In this document: positions 28,138 through 36,541 of the stretch, piece after piece
How positions within the stretch are numbered: position 1 is the stretch's first letter
Layout: each line of letters starts with the position of its first letter
Origin: Roseiarcus sp963835215
Lineage (GTDB): Bacteria > Pseudomonadota > Alphaproteobacteria > Rhizobiales > Beijerinckiaceae
Length of the DNA: 64,000 nt
Direction: 5' to 3'
NCBI GenBank assembly: GCA_963835215.1
Contig: CAWIES010000002.1
Span: 806,001-870,000 of the forward strand
Translations under genes and position numbers: made by a program
The notes under the pieces: generated by a model
Database searches by the model: none
The model's input: only the letters and a program-made list of their open reading frames with translations
Told to the model about the DNA's origin: nothing

Positions 28138-29073
28138 ACGAGGCCCATCGCGCCGATCCCACCCGATTCGCAGCTCAAGCGCGACATGCCGCTGGTGCCG
28201 GCAGATTCGATCGCCGGCCGCGCGCTGGTGGTGGTGATCGCGATCATGACCTTTCTCGCCTGCCTGACCGCCGGCGGCGCGATCCTGGTCCGGAGGCGTC
28301 GCGAGGCCTGGCGCGGCGACGTGTCGCGCGACGTCACGATCCAGATCAAGCCGCGCGCGGGCGAGGACGTCGAGGCGCTGGTCGCCGCCGCCGCCGAGAT
28401 CGCCTCGCGCGCGCCCGGCGTCGCCGATGCGGTCGCCTACACCAAGGCGCAGTCGGAGGCGATGCTCGCCCCCTGGCTGGGCGATGGCGTCGATCTCAGT
28501 CAATTGCCGATCCCGCGCCTGATCGTCGTCCATATGCAGGCCGACCACCGCGAGGATCTCGAGCCCCTGCGCGCCGCGCTCGCCGCGGGCGCGCCGCAGG
28601 CCAGCCTCGACGATCACCGGCTGTGGCTGTCGCGGCTCGACACGATGGCCGACGCGATCGTCGTCTTTGCCGGCGCGTTGTTCGCGCTGATGATCGTCGC
28701 GATGGCGACGGCGATCGGCTTCGCCACCCGCGGCGCGATGGCGGGAGCGCGCGAGATCATCGAGGTGCTGCACTTCGTCGGCGCCGCCGATTCCTACATC
28801 GCCGGCCAGTTCCAGGGCCACTTCCTGCGTCTCGGCCTGCGGGGGGCGGGGATCGGCGGGGGCGCGGCGGCGCTGTTCTTCGCCGTCGCCTCGCTGGCTT
28901 CCCTGCTAGCGCGCCGTTCGGCGGCGGGGGTCGAAATCGCCGCCTTGTTCGGCGCCTTCCGCCTCGGTCTGCCCGGCTACGCGGCGATCGGCGCGGTCGC
29001 CGGCGCCATCGCCTTCCTCACCGGGCTCCTGTCGCGCAAAATCGTCTTTCGTCAGCTCCGGGTGCTATTGTGA
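28134..29073 (+). CDS. ftsX: cell division protein FtsX, one frameshift near the start
   Basis: The membrane partner of FtsE. The ATG at 28134 overlaps the ftsE stop and reads MNEAHRADPT. One extra C near 28165 must be removed to join DSQLKRDMPLVPADSIAGRA, giving 312 residues. Four membrane segments are visible: ALVVVIAIMTFLACLTAGGA, VVFAGALFALMIVAMATAIG, GIGGGAAALFFAVASLASLL and the C-terminal GLPGYAAIGAVAGAIAFLTG. Between helices 1 and 2 lies the periplasmic domain that contacts amidase activators. The fused reading of ftsE-ftsX without the shifts is an artefact. Confidence 0.9.
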
Positions 29074-29104
29074 GCGAGAGGTCCCCGCCCCCAAACGGTC
29101 CACA

Positions 29105-29914
29105 ATGCTGACGCTGCGCTCGCTCGCCTACAATTTCGCCTTTTACGTCAACATCATCGTGCTGATGATCCTCGGCCTGCCGATGCTGCTGCTGGGCCGG
29201 CACGGCGTGTTCATGCTGGCGCGTCTGTGGGGCGCCAACTCGATCTGGCTGCTGAAGACGATCTGCAATCTCAGGGTCGAATTCCGCGGGCTGGAGAACA
29301 TCCCGAGCGGGGGTTACATCCTCGCCGCCAAGCACGAATCCTTTCTCGAGACTTTCGCGCTGGTCGCCCACGCGCCCGACTTCGCCATCATCCTCAAGCG
29401 CCAACTCGTCTACATCCCGCTCTTTGGCCTCTACCTCATCGGCGCGCGGCAGATCGCCATCGATCGCGCGCGCGGCCATGCCGCGCTCACCCAGGTCATC
29501 GAACAGGCGCGCGGCGTGATCGGCGCCGGCCGGCAGGTGATGATCTATCCCGAGGGAACGCGCCGCCCGCCCGGCGCGCCGCCACGCTACAAGTTCGGGG
29601 TCGCGGCGATCTACACCCAAACCGGCGCGTACTGCGTGCCGGTCGCGCTCAACACCGGCCTGTTCTGGGGCCGGCGCGGCTTCACCCGCCGCCCCGGCGT
29701 CGCGGTGATCGAATATCTGCCCCCGATCCCCCCCGGCCTCGATCGCGACACCTTCGCGGCGCGACTGGAGCGCGAGATGGAGGAGGCCTGCGCCCGCCTC
29801 AATGCCGAAGCCGTCGCCGCCGACCCGCGCCTCGCCCCAGTGCTGGCGGCCGGCAAGGCGACGCCCGACGAGGAAAAGGGCAGCGGCGGGCGCAGGGAGT
29901 TGGCGACGGCTTGA
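29105..29914 (+). CDS. plsC: 1-acyl-sn-glycerol-3-phosphate acyltransferase
   Basis: 269 residues. An N-terminal membrane helix (NFAFYVNIIVLMILGLPMLL) is followed by the acyltransferase motif I AAKHESFLETF, motif II in KRQLVYIPLFGLYLIGAR, the motif III YPEGTRRPPGAPP and motif IV VPVALNTGLFWG. The HxxxxD motif is HESFLE here, as in the KHxSxxE-type family of Hyphomicrobiales. It makes phosphatidic acid from lysophosphatidic acid at the inner membrane. It follows ftsX by 31 nt and may be co-transcribed. An ornithine-lipid acyltransferase role is a less likely alternative. Confidence 0.88.
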   Translation: MLTLRSLAYNFAFYVNIIVLMILGLPMLLLGRHGVFMLARLWGANSIWLLKTICNLRVEFRGLENIPSGGYILAAKHESFLETFALVAHAPDFAIILKRQLVYIPLFGLYLIGARQIAIDRARGHAALTQVIEQARGVIGAGRQVMIYPEGTRRPPGAPPRYKFGVAAIYTQTGAYCVPVALNTGLFWGRRGFTRRPGVAVIEYLPPIPPGLDRDTFAARLEREMEEACARLNAEAVAADPRLAPVLAAGKATPDEEKGSGGRRELATA

Positions 29915-29998
29915 GCAACGGCGCCCCAAACTCAGGCTTGACGAAGCGACGCCTTTGTTCTATGTTTGTTCTCTCCCGTCCGCCCCGGAGATGAACCG

Positions 29999-30481
29999 AT
30001 GTCGGCCCTGTTCCTCGACGCCGTCTCGCCCGCATTCGCTGTCCCATTGAGCGCCGCCGACGCTTTGGCGAGCGAACCTTGGCCGGAGGCGGCGCCGCCG
30101 ACCGCGCCCAGTTTCGCCGAGGGCGAAGGCGAACCGCTCGCGGCCCTTGCCGACGAGGCTTTGTCGCCGCGCTTTTGCGCATGGCGTGGCGCCTCAGGAC
30201 GGCGCTACATCGCCTCGGTCTATGAGGCGGACGTCTGCCCCGCCTATTGCGACGCGGCGCTGATCGCGGTGGCGGCGGGCGCCGACGGACGGCGGCGCAT
30301 TCTCGCTCTGGCCGACACCGGCGTCTTTCCCGAGCCGGTGGTCGCGCGCCTCGCTGAGACGCTTCGCCCGCTCGCCGAGCGGCTGGAGTTCCATCTCCAC
30401 CTGCTCGCAGCCAACTCGGCCGAGCGGCGCGCCGCGCTCGACGACCTCGCCGCCGCAGCGCCCTACGCGACGCGCAACTGA
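29999..30481 (+). CDS. hypothetical protein, conserved-looking
   Basis: 160 residues starting at ATG 29999. It has no signal peptide or membrane segment. The N-terminal half is Ala/Pro/Glu-rich. The C-terminal half is better structured (CAWRGASGRRYIASVYEADV, ALIAVAAGADGRRRILALAD, then a helical end). I do not recognise the domain. The gene overlaps the convergent chaC gene by 19 nt at their 3' ends. Its codon use matches the neighbours, which supports a real gene. Confidence 0.6.
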   Translation: MSALFLDAVSPAFAVPLSAADALASEPWPEAAPPTAPSFAEGEGEPLAALADEALSPRFCAWRGASGRRYIASVYEADVCPAYCDAALIAVAAGADGRRRILALADTGVFPEPVVARLAETLRPLAERLEFHLHLLAANSAERRAALDDLAAAAPYATRN

Positions 30482-31002
30482 TCGGCGAGCCATTCAAGCT
30501 CGGGATCGAGAATACCGAGCCCGCGCAGATGGTCGCGGGTGTTGAGCACGTATTCGCCATTCGGGCCGGAGCGGCCGATCCCCTGACGCACCAGTTTCAG
30601 CAGCGTCTCGCGCGGCATCGGCCTAGCGTATTGGCCGTGGGCGCGATCGGCGAGATAGGTGACGGCTGAAACGTGTCGGCCCTCGTCAAGCCGAACCTTG
30701 ACCGTGCGCTCGAGATAGACCGCCGTCACCAGCTCCCGCTCGCGCAAATAGCGCAGCGTCGCCTCGGCGAGCGTCGCCTCGACCCGGAAGGCGACGCCGC
30801 GGCAGGCGCCGCCCTGGTCGAGGCCCAGCACCAGCCCGGGCCGCTCGGCCGTGCCGCGATAGATGTGCGAATAGACGCACAGCCGCCGCCGCCAGCCACG
30901 CAGCAGCGCCAGGCGCCGCTCGACATAGGCGAAGCCAGGGCGCCACATCAGCGATCCGTAGCCGAACACCCAGAGATCGTTGGGGGTCGGAGCGGTGGTC
31001 AT
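30463..31002 (-). CDS. chaC: gamma-glutamylcyclotransferase ChaC
   Basis: 179 residues of the ChaC family: the substrate-binding loop VFGYGSLMWRPGF at residues 12-24, RGWRRRLCVYSHIYRGT, and a catalytic-glutamate region near LRERELVTAVYLERTV. ChaC proteins split glutathione into 5-oxoproline and Cys-Gly. The start at 31002 has no competing upstream ATG close by. It lies next to a type B repeat and is convergent with the hypothetical gene. Confidence 0.92.
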   Translation of the reverse strand: MTTAPTPNDLWVFGYGSLMWRPGFAYVERRLALLRGWRRRLCVYSHIYRGTAERPGLVLGLDQGGACRGVAFRVEATLAEATLRYLRERELVTAVYLERTVKVRLDEGRHVSAVTYLADRAHGQYARPMPRETLLKLVRQGIGRSGPNGEYVLNTRDHLRGLGILDPELEWLADQLRVA

Positions 31003-31038
31003 ACGCGGTGAACGTCCTCTCTATTCACCGCCCGCGCC

Positions 31039-31136
31039 CGTCACGCCCGAACTTGATCCGGGCGCCCAGGCGGCGACGGCCGTGACTTCCCCCAAGCACC
31101 TGCGCTTGGATACGCGGGTCAAGCCCGCGTATGACG
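31039..31136. repeat. dispersed palindromic repeat, type B (copy 4, 98 nt)
   Basis: Same length and layout as the copies at 23.4-24.3 kb. The outer arms are CGTCACGCCCGAACTTGATC on the left and GCGGGTCAAGCCCGCGTATG on the right, and the inner part is more divergent (GGCCGTGACTTCCCCCAAGC). It occupies the region between chaC and the tyrC stop. Confidence 0.88.
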
Positions 31137-31161
31137 GCCTGAGGGGTATCAACCCGCCCCT

Positions 31162-32125
31162 TCACGCCCCGCCGTCGCCATCCTCGTCGTGACGGCGGCC
31201 GAAGTCGGGGGCGGCGGTTTCCTGGCCGAGTTCGACGATGCCGCGGCGGATCGCGCGGGTGCGGGTGAACAACTCGAACAGGCCCTCGCCATCGCCGCGG
31301 CGAATCATCCGTTGCAGCGCGGTCAGGTCCTCGCTGAAGCGGCCGAGCGCCTCGAGCACCGCGTGTTTGTTGTTGAGAAAAACGTCGCGCCACATCGTCG
31401 GGTCGGAGGCGGCGATACGCGTGAAGTCGCGAAAGCCGCCCGCGGAGAATTTCACCACCTCGGAGCGCGTCGTCTCTTCGAGATCGGACGCCGTGCCGAC
31501 GATGTTGTAGGCGATCAGATGCGGCACGTGGCTGGTGATCGCCAGCACCAGGTCATGATGCGTGGCGCTCATCACCTCGACGTTGGAGCCGAGCGCCTCC
31601 CAGAAGGCGCGCACCTTGGCGATCGCGCCTAAGTCGCGTGTCCTCGGGCGGCGTGAGGATGCACCAGCGGTTGACGAACAGCGTCGCGAACCCGGCGTCG
31701 GGACCCGATTCTTCCGTGCCCGCGACCGGATGAGCCGGCACCAGATGCACGCCCGCTGGCAAAGACGGGCTGAGCGCCGCGACCACCGCCCCTTTAACCG
31801 AGCCGACATCGGAGACAATCGCGCCCGCCTTCAGCGCCGGCGCGATCTCGCGCGCCAGGCCCTCGTTGGCGCCGACCGGCGCGCACAGAATGACAAGGTC
31901 GGCGCCCTTCGCGGCCTCGGCAGCCGAGTCGACGATGTGATCGCCGAGCTTCAACGCGTCGGCGCGCGCGCGCACCGTCGGCGACACATCGGCGATGGCG
32001 ATGAACCCGGCCGCGTGGGTGCGCCGCGCCGCGCGCGCGATCGAGGAGCCAATCAGGCCGACGCCGACAATCGCGATGCGCTCGAAAATCGGCTGGGCGA
32101 GCGGCGCGCCGAGTTTCTCGGTCAC
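31162..32125 (-). CDS. tyrC: prephenate/arogenate dehydrogenase, one frameshift
   Basis: It begins at GTG 32125, overlapping the aminotransferase stop by 4 nt. The NAD-binding motif is IAIVGVGLIGSSIARAA; AHPVAGTEESG holds the catalytic histidine region. One extra base near 31637 breaks the frame after LTPPEDT; without it the protein continues DLGAIAKVRAFWEALGSNVE and TSHVPHLIAYNIVGTASDLE to 31162, giving 320 residues. It makes hydroxyphenylpyruvate or tyrosine. Together with the chorismate mutase and aminotransferase it completes a tyrosine branch in one operon. Specificity for prephenate or arogenate cannot be read from the sequence. Confidence 0.9.
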
Positions 32126-33237
32126 GACTTTCCGCCCGCCATGAATTCCGCCAGCGCCGCGACGGCGCCGCGATTGGCCTCTTCGGTCCCAACGGTCATG
32201 CGCAACCGATCCGGCAGGCCGTAGGCCGCAACGGCGCGCAGCACGAAGCCGCGCGCGCTCAGGAAGCGATCGGCGTCTTTCGCTGTGCGGCCGGTCACAG
32301 CGGGAAATCGCAACAGCAGGAAGTTGCCGACGCTCGGCGTCACGCCGACGCCGAGCTTGCCGATTTCCTCGCTCAGCCACGGCAGCCAACGCGCGTTGTG
32401 CGCCGCCGCGGCCGCGACATGGGCGGTGTCCTCGATCGCCGCGACGCCCGCCGCGATCGCCGCGCCATTGACGTTGAAGGGCGCGCGCACCCGGTTGAGC
32501 GCGTCGACGATGCGCGCGGGCGCGTAGGCCCAACCAATGCGCAGATTGGCGAGCCCATAGATCTTCGAGAAGGTGCGCAGCATCACGACGTTTTCGTTCG
32601 CCGACACGAGTTCGACCCCCGCCGCATAGTCGTTGCGCGCGACATATTCGGCATAAGCGGCGTCGAGCACCAACAGCGTGTCGCCGCGCAGGCCGGCGTG
32701 CAGGCGCTTGACCTCGGAGAACGGCAGGTAGGTGCCGGTCGGATTGTTGGGATTGGCGAGAAACACCAGCTTGGTGCGCGCGCTCACCTTGGCGAGCAAC
32801 GCATCGACGTCGGCGGTGTCGCGCGTCTCCTTCGCAATCACCGGCGTGCCGCCGGCGGCGCGAATGGCGATTGGGTATTCGAGGAAACCGTATTCGCTGT
32901 AGAGCCCCTCGTCGCCAGGCGAGAGAAAGACATGGGCGAGCAAGGCGATCAAATCGTCCGAGCCGTTGCCGCAGACGATCTGCTCGGCGTCGAGACCAAA
33001 GCGCCGACCAATCGCCTCGCGCAGCAGTCGCGACGAGCCTTCGGGGTAGGCCGCGAGTTCGCCGGCGTTGGCGCGGAACGCCTCGATCGCGCGCGGCGAG
33101 GGGCCGAGCGGCGATTCGTTCGACGACAGCTTGTGCACCTTGGCGAGGCCGGCGACCGAGCTTTTGCCCGGCACATAGGCGGCGATCGCCATGATCTCGG
33201 CGCGCGGCTCCGGCCGCAGGGGCTTGGAAACTGACAT
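32122..33237 (-). CDS. hisC: histidinol-phosphate / aromatic aminotransferase
   Basis: 371 residues, a class I/II PLP enzyme of the HisC family. It has KLSSNESPLGPSPRAIEA, CGNGSDDLIALLAHVFLSPG, LANPNNPTGTY and the PLP lysine in TFSKIYGLANLRIGW. Its position between chorismate mutase and the prephenate/arogenate dehydrogenase, with a GTGA overlap to the latter, suggests that it transaminates aromatic keto acids or prephenate. It may also serve histidine synthesis, so the symbol is by family. It follows the chorismate mutase gene by 18 nt. Confidence 0.9.
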   Translation of the reverse strand: MSVSKPLRPEPRAEIMAIAAYVPGKSSVAGLAKVHKLSSNESPLGPSPRAIEAFRANAGELAAYPEGSSRLLREAIGRRFGLDAEQIVCGNGSDDLIALLAHVFLSPGDEGLYSEYGFLEYPIAIRAAGGTPVIAKETRDTADVDALLAKVSARTKLVFLANPNNPTGTYLPFSEVKRLHAGLRGDTLLVLDAAYAEYVARNDYAAGVELVSANENVVMLRTFSKIYGLANLRIGWAYAPARIVDALNRVRAPFNVNGAAIAAGVAAIEDTAHVAAAAAHNARWLPWLSEEIGKLGVGVTPSVGNFLLLRFPAVTGRTAKDADRFLSARGFVLRAVAAYGLPDRLRMTVGTEEANRGAVAALAEFMAGGKS

Positions 33238-33255
33238 AATGTCCTCGTTGATCGC

Positions 33256-34110
33256 TTAATTGCCGCGCGGGCGCAACTTCGATCCGTCGTAACGCGCCGC
33301 ATGGGCGCCAATCTCGACGCTGCGCGCATCGACCGCCCCCGCCTTGACCAGCGCCGCCGCCGCTGCGCCCTCGCCAAGTCCGCCCGGCCGCGCCACCAGC
33401 AGCGATAGACCCACGCCCTCGGCGGCGTTGCCGACAATTTCGCCGCCCAAAGCGACGATCGCCGGCGGATAGCTATCGCGCCACCGGTCGATCGTCACCG
33501 CTTCGAGCACCACATCGCGCGCCGCAGCGCCTTCAGCGAGCGGCTTGGCGATCACGAGAACCGGCATGCCGGCGGGATGATCGGGCCGCTCGACGAACGG
33601 CAGCCGGGCGATCACTTTCGGCGCGTCGGGGCGCGAGAGGCCCATCCACCAGGCGCCCGCTCCCGTGCCGCGATCCAGCGCAAGCAGGCCGAGATCGCCG
33701 GCCGCCCCCGCCACTGCCCCAATCACCGCCGCCGCGCTCATATGGGGGGCGCAGGGCACGGTGAAGCCAAAGTGGAAGCGCGCCGAATCGCGCATCGCCG
33801 CTTCGCCGCGCGTCAGATCGACATGCACGCTGTAGGGCGACTGCACATAGGTGAAGGTCGAGATGATGATTCGCCAGATGCCCTCGACCGTGTCGAGCGG
33901 CAGCAAGCCCTGATGACGTTCGGCGATCGCCTTCATCATCGCCGCCTCACGCGCCGGCCGGAAGGCCGAGCCGCCGCCCTGGCGCGTCTTGATCGCGATC
34001 AGCGTGTCGATGATCCGCCCGCGCTCCATCAGCAGCGCGTGCATGCCGGCGTCGATGCGGTCGATCTCGACCCGCAACGCTTTCAGTTCATCGGCGGCGA
34101 CTTCGGGCAC
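33256..34110 (-). CDS. chorismate mutase (AroQ type) with a C-terminal extension
   Basis: 284 residues. Residues 1-95 form an AroQ helical chorismate mutase (LRVEIDRIDAGMHALLMERG, RPAREAAMMKAIAERHQG, VEGIWRIIIS). The remaining 190 residues are not a recognisable prephenate dehydratase domain: no TRF motif or ACT domain is visible, and instead there are segments such as SARFHFGFTVPCAPHMSAAA and YPPAIVALGGEIVGNAAEGV. It converts chorismate to prephenate at the head of the operon with hisC and tyrC, 19 nt after rho. The C-terminal part may be regulatory; that is inference. Confidence 0.85.
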   Translation of the reverse strand: MPEVAADELKALRVEIDRIDAGMHALLMERGRIIDTLIAIKTRQGGGSAFRPAREAAMMKAIAERHQGLLPLDTVEGIWRIIISTFTYVQSPYSVHVDLTRGEAAMRDSARFHFGFTVPCAPHMSAAAVIGAVAGAAGDLGLLALDRGTGAGAWWMGLSRPDAPKVIARLPFVERPDHPAGMPVLVIAKPLAEGAAARDVVLEAVTIDRWRDSYPPAIVALGGEIVGNAAEGVGLSLLVARPGGLGEGAAAAALVKAGAVDARSVEIGAHAARYDGSKLRPRGN

Positions 34111-34129
34111 GTCCTCACCTCGACGGCGC

Positions 34130-35395
34130 TCAGGTGTTCATGGATTCAAAGAAGCCGGCGTTGGACTTGCTCTCGCGCAGCTTGCCCAGCAGGAACTCGA
34201 TCGCGTCGACCGTGCCCATCGGGTTGAGGATGCGGCGCAGCACGTACATTTTCTTGAGGATGTCGGCCGGCACCAGCAGCTCTTCCTTGCGGGTGCCCGA
34301 GCGGGTGATGTCCATCGAGGGGAAGGTGCGCTTGTCGGAAACCTTGCGATCGAGAATGATTTCCGAATTGCCGGTGCCCTTGAACTCTTCGAAGATCACT
34401 TCGTCCATGCGCGAGCCGGTGTCGATCAGCGCGGTTGCGATGATGGTCAGCGAGCCGCCCTCTTCGATGTTGCGCGCCGCGCCGAAGAAGCGCTTGGGGC
34501 GCTGCAACGCATTCGCGTCGACGCCGCCGGTCAGCACCTTGCCCGAAGATGGCACCACGGTGTTGTAGGCGCGCCCGAGGCGGGTGATCGAATCGAGCAG
34601 GATCACCACGTCGCGGCCGTGTTCGACCAGGCGTTTCGCCTTCTCGATCACCATCTCAGCCACCTGGACGTGGCGCACCGCCGGCTCGTCGAAGGTCGAG
34701 GAGACGACCTCGCCCTTCACCGAGCGCTGCATGTCGGTAACTTCTTCGGGACGCTCGTCGATCAGCAGCACGATCAGGAAGCACTCGGGGTGATTGGCGG
34801 TCACCGACTGGGCGATGTTCTGCAACAGCACCGTCTTGCCGGTGCGCGGGGGCGAGACGATCAGCGCGCGCTGGCCCTTGCCGATCGGCGCGACGATGTC
34901 GATCACCCGCACCGAGAGGTCTTTGCGCGTCGGGTCTTCGATCTCAAGCTTCAGCCGCTCGTCGGGATAGAGCGGCGTCAGATTGTCGAAGTGGACCTTG
35001 TGGCGCGTCTTCTCGGGGTCTTCGAAATTGATCGTGGTGCACTTGAGCAGGGCGAAATAGCGCTCGCCCTCCTTGGGGCTGCGAATCACCCCTTCCACTG
35101 TGTCGCCGGTGCGCAAGCCGAGGCGGCGGATCTGCGAGGGCGAGACATAGATGTCGTCGGGACCGGCGAGATAATTGGCGTCGGCCGAGCGCAGGAAGCC
35201 GAAGCCGTCCTGCAGAATCTCGATCACGCCCTCGCCGATGATCTCGACCTCGCGCGAGGCAAGCTGCTTGAGGATGGCGAACATCAGTTCTTGCTTGCGC
35301 ATGATCGAGGCGTTCTCGACCTCGTTCTCCTCGGCGAAGGCGAGCAGCTCGGTCGGCGATTTTTTCTTCAAGTCTTGGAGTTTGATTTCCCGCAT
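34130..35395 (-). CDS. rho: transcription termination factor Rho
   Basis: 421 residues, normal length. It has the N-terminal helical domain, the OSB RNA-binding fold (DGFGFLRS, YVSPSQIRRLGLRTGD), Walker A GPPRTGKT-like (SPPRTGKTVL), the Q-loop region LLIDERPEEVTDM and R-loop GGVDANALQRPKRFFGAARN. It is a hexameric RNA helicase that ends transcripts. A 202-nt leader separates it from hemJ; Rho genes are often autoregulated through such leaders. The chorismate mutase gene follows by 19 nt on the same strand. Confidence 0.98.
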   Translation of the reverse strand: MREIKLQDLKKKSPTELLAFAEENEVENASIMRKQELMFAILKQLASREVEIIGEGVIEILQDGFGFLRSADANYLAGPDDIYVSPSQIRRLGLRTGDTVEGVIRSPKEGERYFALLKCTTINFEDPEKTRHKVHFDNLTPLYPDERLKLEIEDPTRKDLSVRVIDIVAPIGKGQRALIVSPPRTGKTVLLQNIAQSVTANHPECFLIVLLIDERPEEVTDMQRSVKGEVVSSTFDEPAVRHVQVAEMVIEKAKRLVEHGRDVVILLDSITRLGRAYNTVVPSSGKVLTGGVDANALQRPKRFFGAARNIEEGGSLTIIATALIDTGSRMDEVIFEEFKGTGNSEIILDRKVSDKRTFPSMDITRSGTRKEELLVPADILKKMYVLRRILNPMGTVDAIEFLLGKLRESKSNAGFFESMNT

Positions 35396-35597
35396 CAGGG
35401 ATATCCTCGAATTTTAAAAGGCGAAGGCAGGGGAAGTCGGGCGCAGGACCGGTTCGAAGCGGCTGTCCGCCTCGGCCGACGTCGGCAGGGTCGCTGAGGA
35501 CCCGCGCGCCGGAGGAAGCGCCCGTTGAAGGTGAGGGGCCCCGTTTAATCGCCTTTGAAGAATCTTTCAACCGGTCTTTTTTAGGCCAAGGGCTGCG

Positions 35598-36029
35598 TCA
35601 AAACGGCTTGATCACCACCAGGACGACGATCAGGGTCATCAGGACCGCCGGGACCTCGTTGATCAGGCGAAAAAAGCGCGGCGACCGGGTGTTGCGGTCC
35701 TGTGCAAAGGCGCGCGTCTGGCGAGCCAAAAACCCATGTAGGCCGAGAAGGAGCAGCACGAGCGCGAGTTTGGCGTGCAGCCAGGGCGCAGCGAAAAAGC
35801 CCTCGCGCCAGGCGAGCCACAATCCGCTGGCGACGACAACCAGCAGCGCCGGGGTCATGATGAACCGAAGCAGCCGGCGCTCCATGGTTTTGAACAGTTC
35901 CGAGGCTTCCGACTTCGGCTGCACACCGGCGTGATAGACGAACAGGCGCGGCAGATAGAGCATGCCCGCCATCCAGGAAATGACGGCGAGGATGTGCAAC
36001 GACTTGACCCAGAGTTCTGGCGCAACCAT
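35598..36029 (-). CDS. hemJ: protoporphyrinogen IX oxidase HemJ
   Basis: 143 residues from the ATG at 36029 (MVAPELWVKSLHILAVISWM), the usual HemJ length; the longer frame to 36119 has an unrelated N-terminus. Four membrane helices are visible, with the conserved haem-ligand histidine in SLHILAVISW and the histidine/lysine pair in WLHAKLALV. It oxidises protoporphyrinogen IX in haem synthesis. It borders the putative replication origin. In many relatives hemE lies between hemJ and the origin; it is missing here. Confidence 0.9.
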   Translation of the reverse strand: MVAPELWVKSLHILAVISWMAGMLYLPRLFVYHAGVQPKSEASELFKTMERRLLRFIMTPALLVVVASGLWLAWREGFFAAPWLHAKLALVLLLLGLHGFLARQTRAFAQDRNTRSPRFFRLINEVPAVLMTLIVVLVVIKPF

Positions 36030-36123
36030 GCGACGATTTGCTCCGCTCTGACGGCGTGACGCTCGGCGAGCTTGATAGCCTTCTCGACAACCGAGCGCCG
36101 CGCTCACCGAGTAGCGCACTAAA

Positions 36124-36160
36124 GAGAATTAAGGAATCTAAGTCTTAGATTCGGATTCTC
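36124..36160. promoter_or_regulatory. nested inverted repeats with three GANTC (CcrM) sites
   Basis: GAATCTAA-GTC-TTAGATTC (36134-36152) is a perfect inverted repeat flanked by GAGAAT (36124-36129) and ATTCTC (36155-36160). Within it are GAATC at 36134, GATTC at 36148 and GATTC at 36154, all GANTC sites of the cell-cycle methylase CcrM. It lies 94 nt before hemJ, so it may also act in the hemJ promoter. Confidence 0.6.
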
Positions 36161-36261
36161 CTTACAGGCAGAAAGCGCGCGCGCAACGCCATCCCCAATT
36201 GCGAGCCAATTGCGGGGCCGTTAAGAGCCGAGCGCGACGACGCTTTGGGCCTGGGGATGAA

Positions 36262-36276
36262 TTAACGAATTGTTAA
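36262..36276. promoter_or_regulatory. perfect CtrA-type site in the origin region
   Basis: TTAA-CGAATTG-TTAA, followed by C, fits the CtrA consensus TTAA-N7-TTAAC exactly. In Caulobacter CtrA binds such sites in oriC and blocks DnaA-dependent initiation; the same role is inferred here from position. Confidence 0.65.
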
Positions 36277-36442
36277 CCATTTCAGGGTCGCCGGCGGCGA
36301 CGCTGCTGTGGATGGCGTTCGCCAGTCCCCACAGTTGCTCCTCGCCTGCGCGCGGCCGTCACGAACCACACGCGAAGGCGGCCTGTGGAGTGAACTCCCG
36401 CCCGCGCCCCGAGCCGCGTCAGCCGCTCGCCAAGCCTGTCGC

Positions 36443-36474
36443 TTGTCCACGTCTATCCACAGCGCCTGTCCACA
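36443..36474. promoter_or_regulatory. cluster of DnaA-box-like nonamers
   Basis: TTGTCCACG (36443), CTATCCACA (36453, one mismatch to TTATCCACA) and CTGTCCACA (36466) lie in the same direction with spacings of 10 and 13 nt. Further looser matches in the opposite sense are at 36307-36315 (TGTGGATGG) and 36558-36566 (TGTGGATCG, at the start of maf). Confidence 0.55.
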
Positions 36475-36541
36475 GGCTTCGCGGCGCGCTATATGTCGCC
36501 AACGCCCCTGAATTTCATCACCCAAACGCACCTGGCCGCCG

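Noticed and set aside
27462..29111. 549-codon frame spanning ftsE and ftsX
   Set aside because: Beyond about 27600 it is an out-of-frame shadow of both genes; FtsE and FtsX are each recovered in the other frames.
33989..35497. 502-codon plus-strand frame opposite rho
   Set aside because: Fully antisense to conserved Rho with no family motif; a codon-bias shadow.
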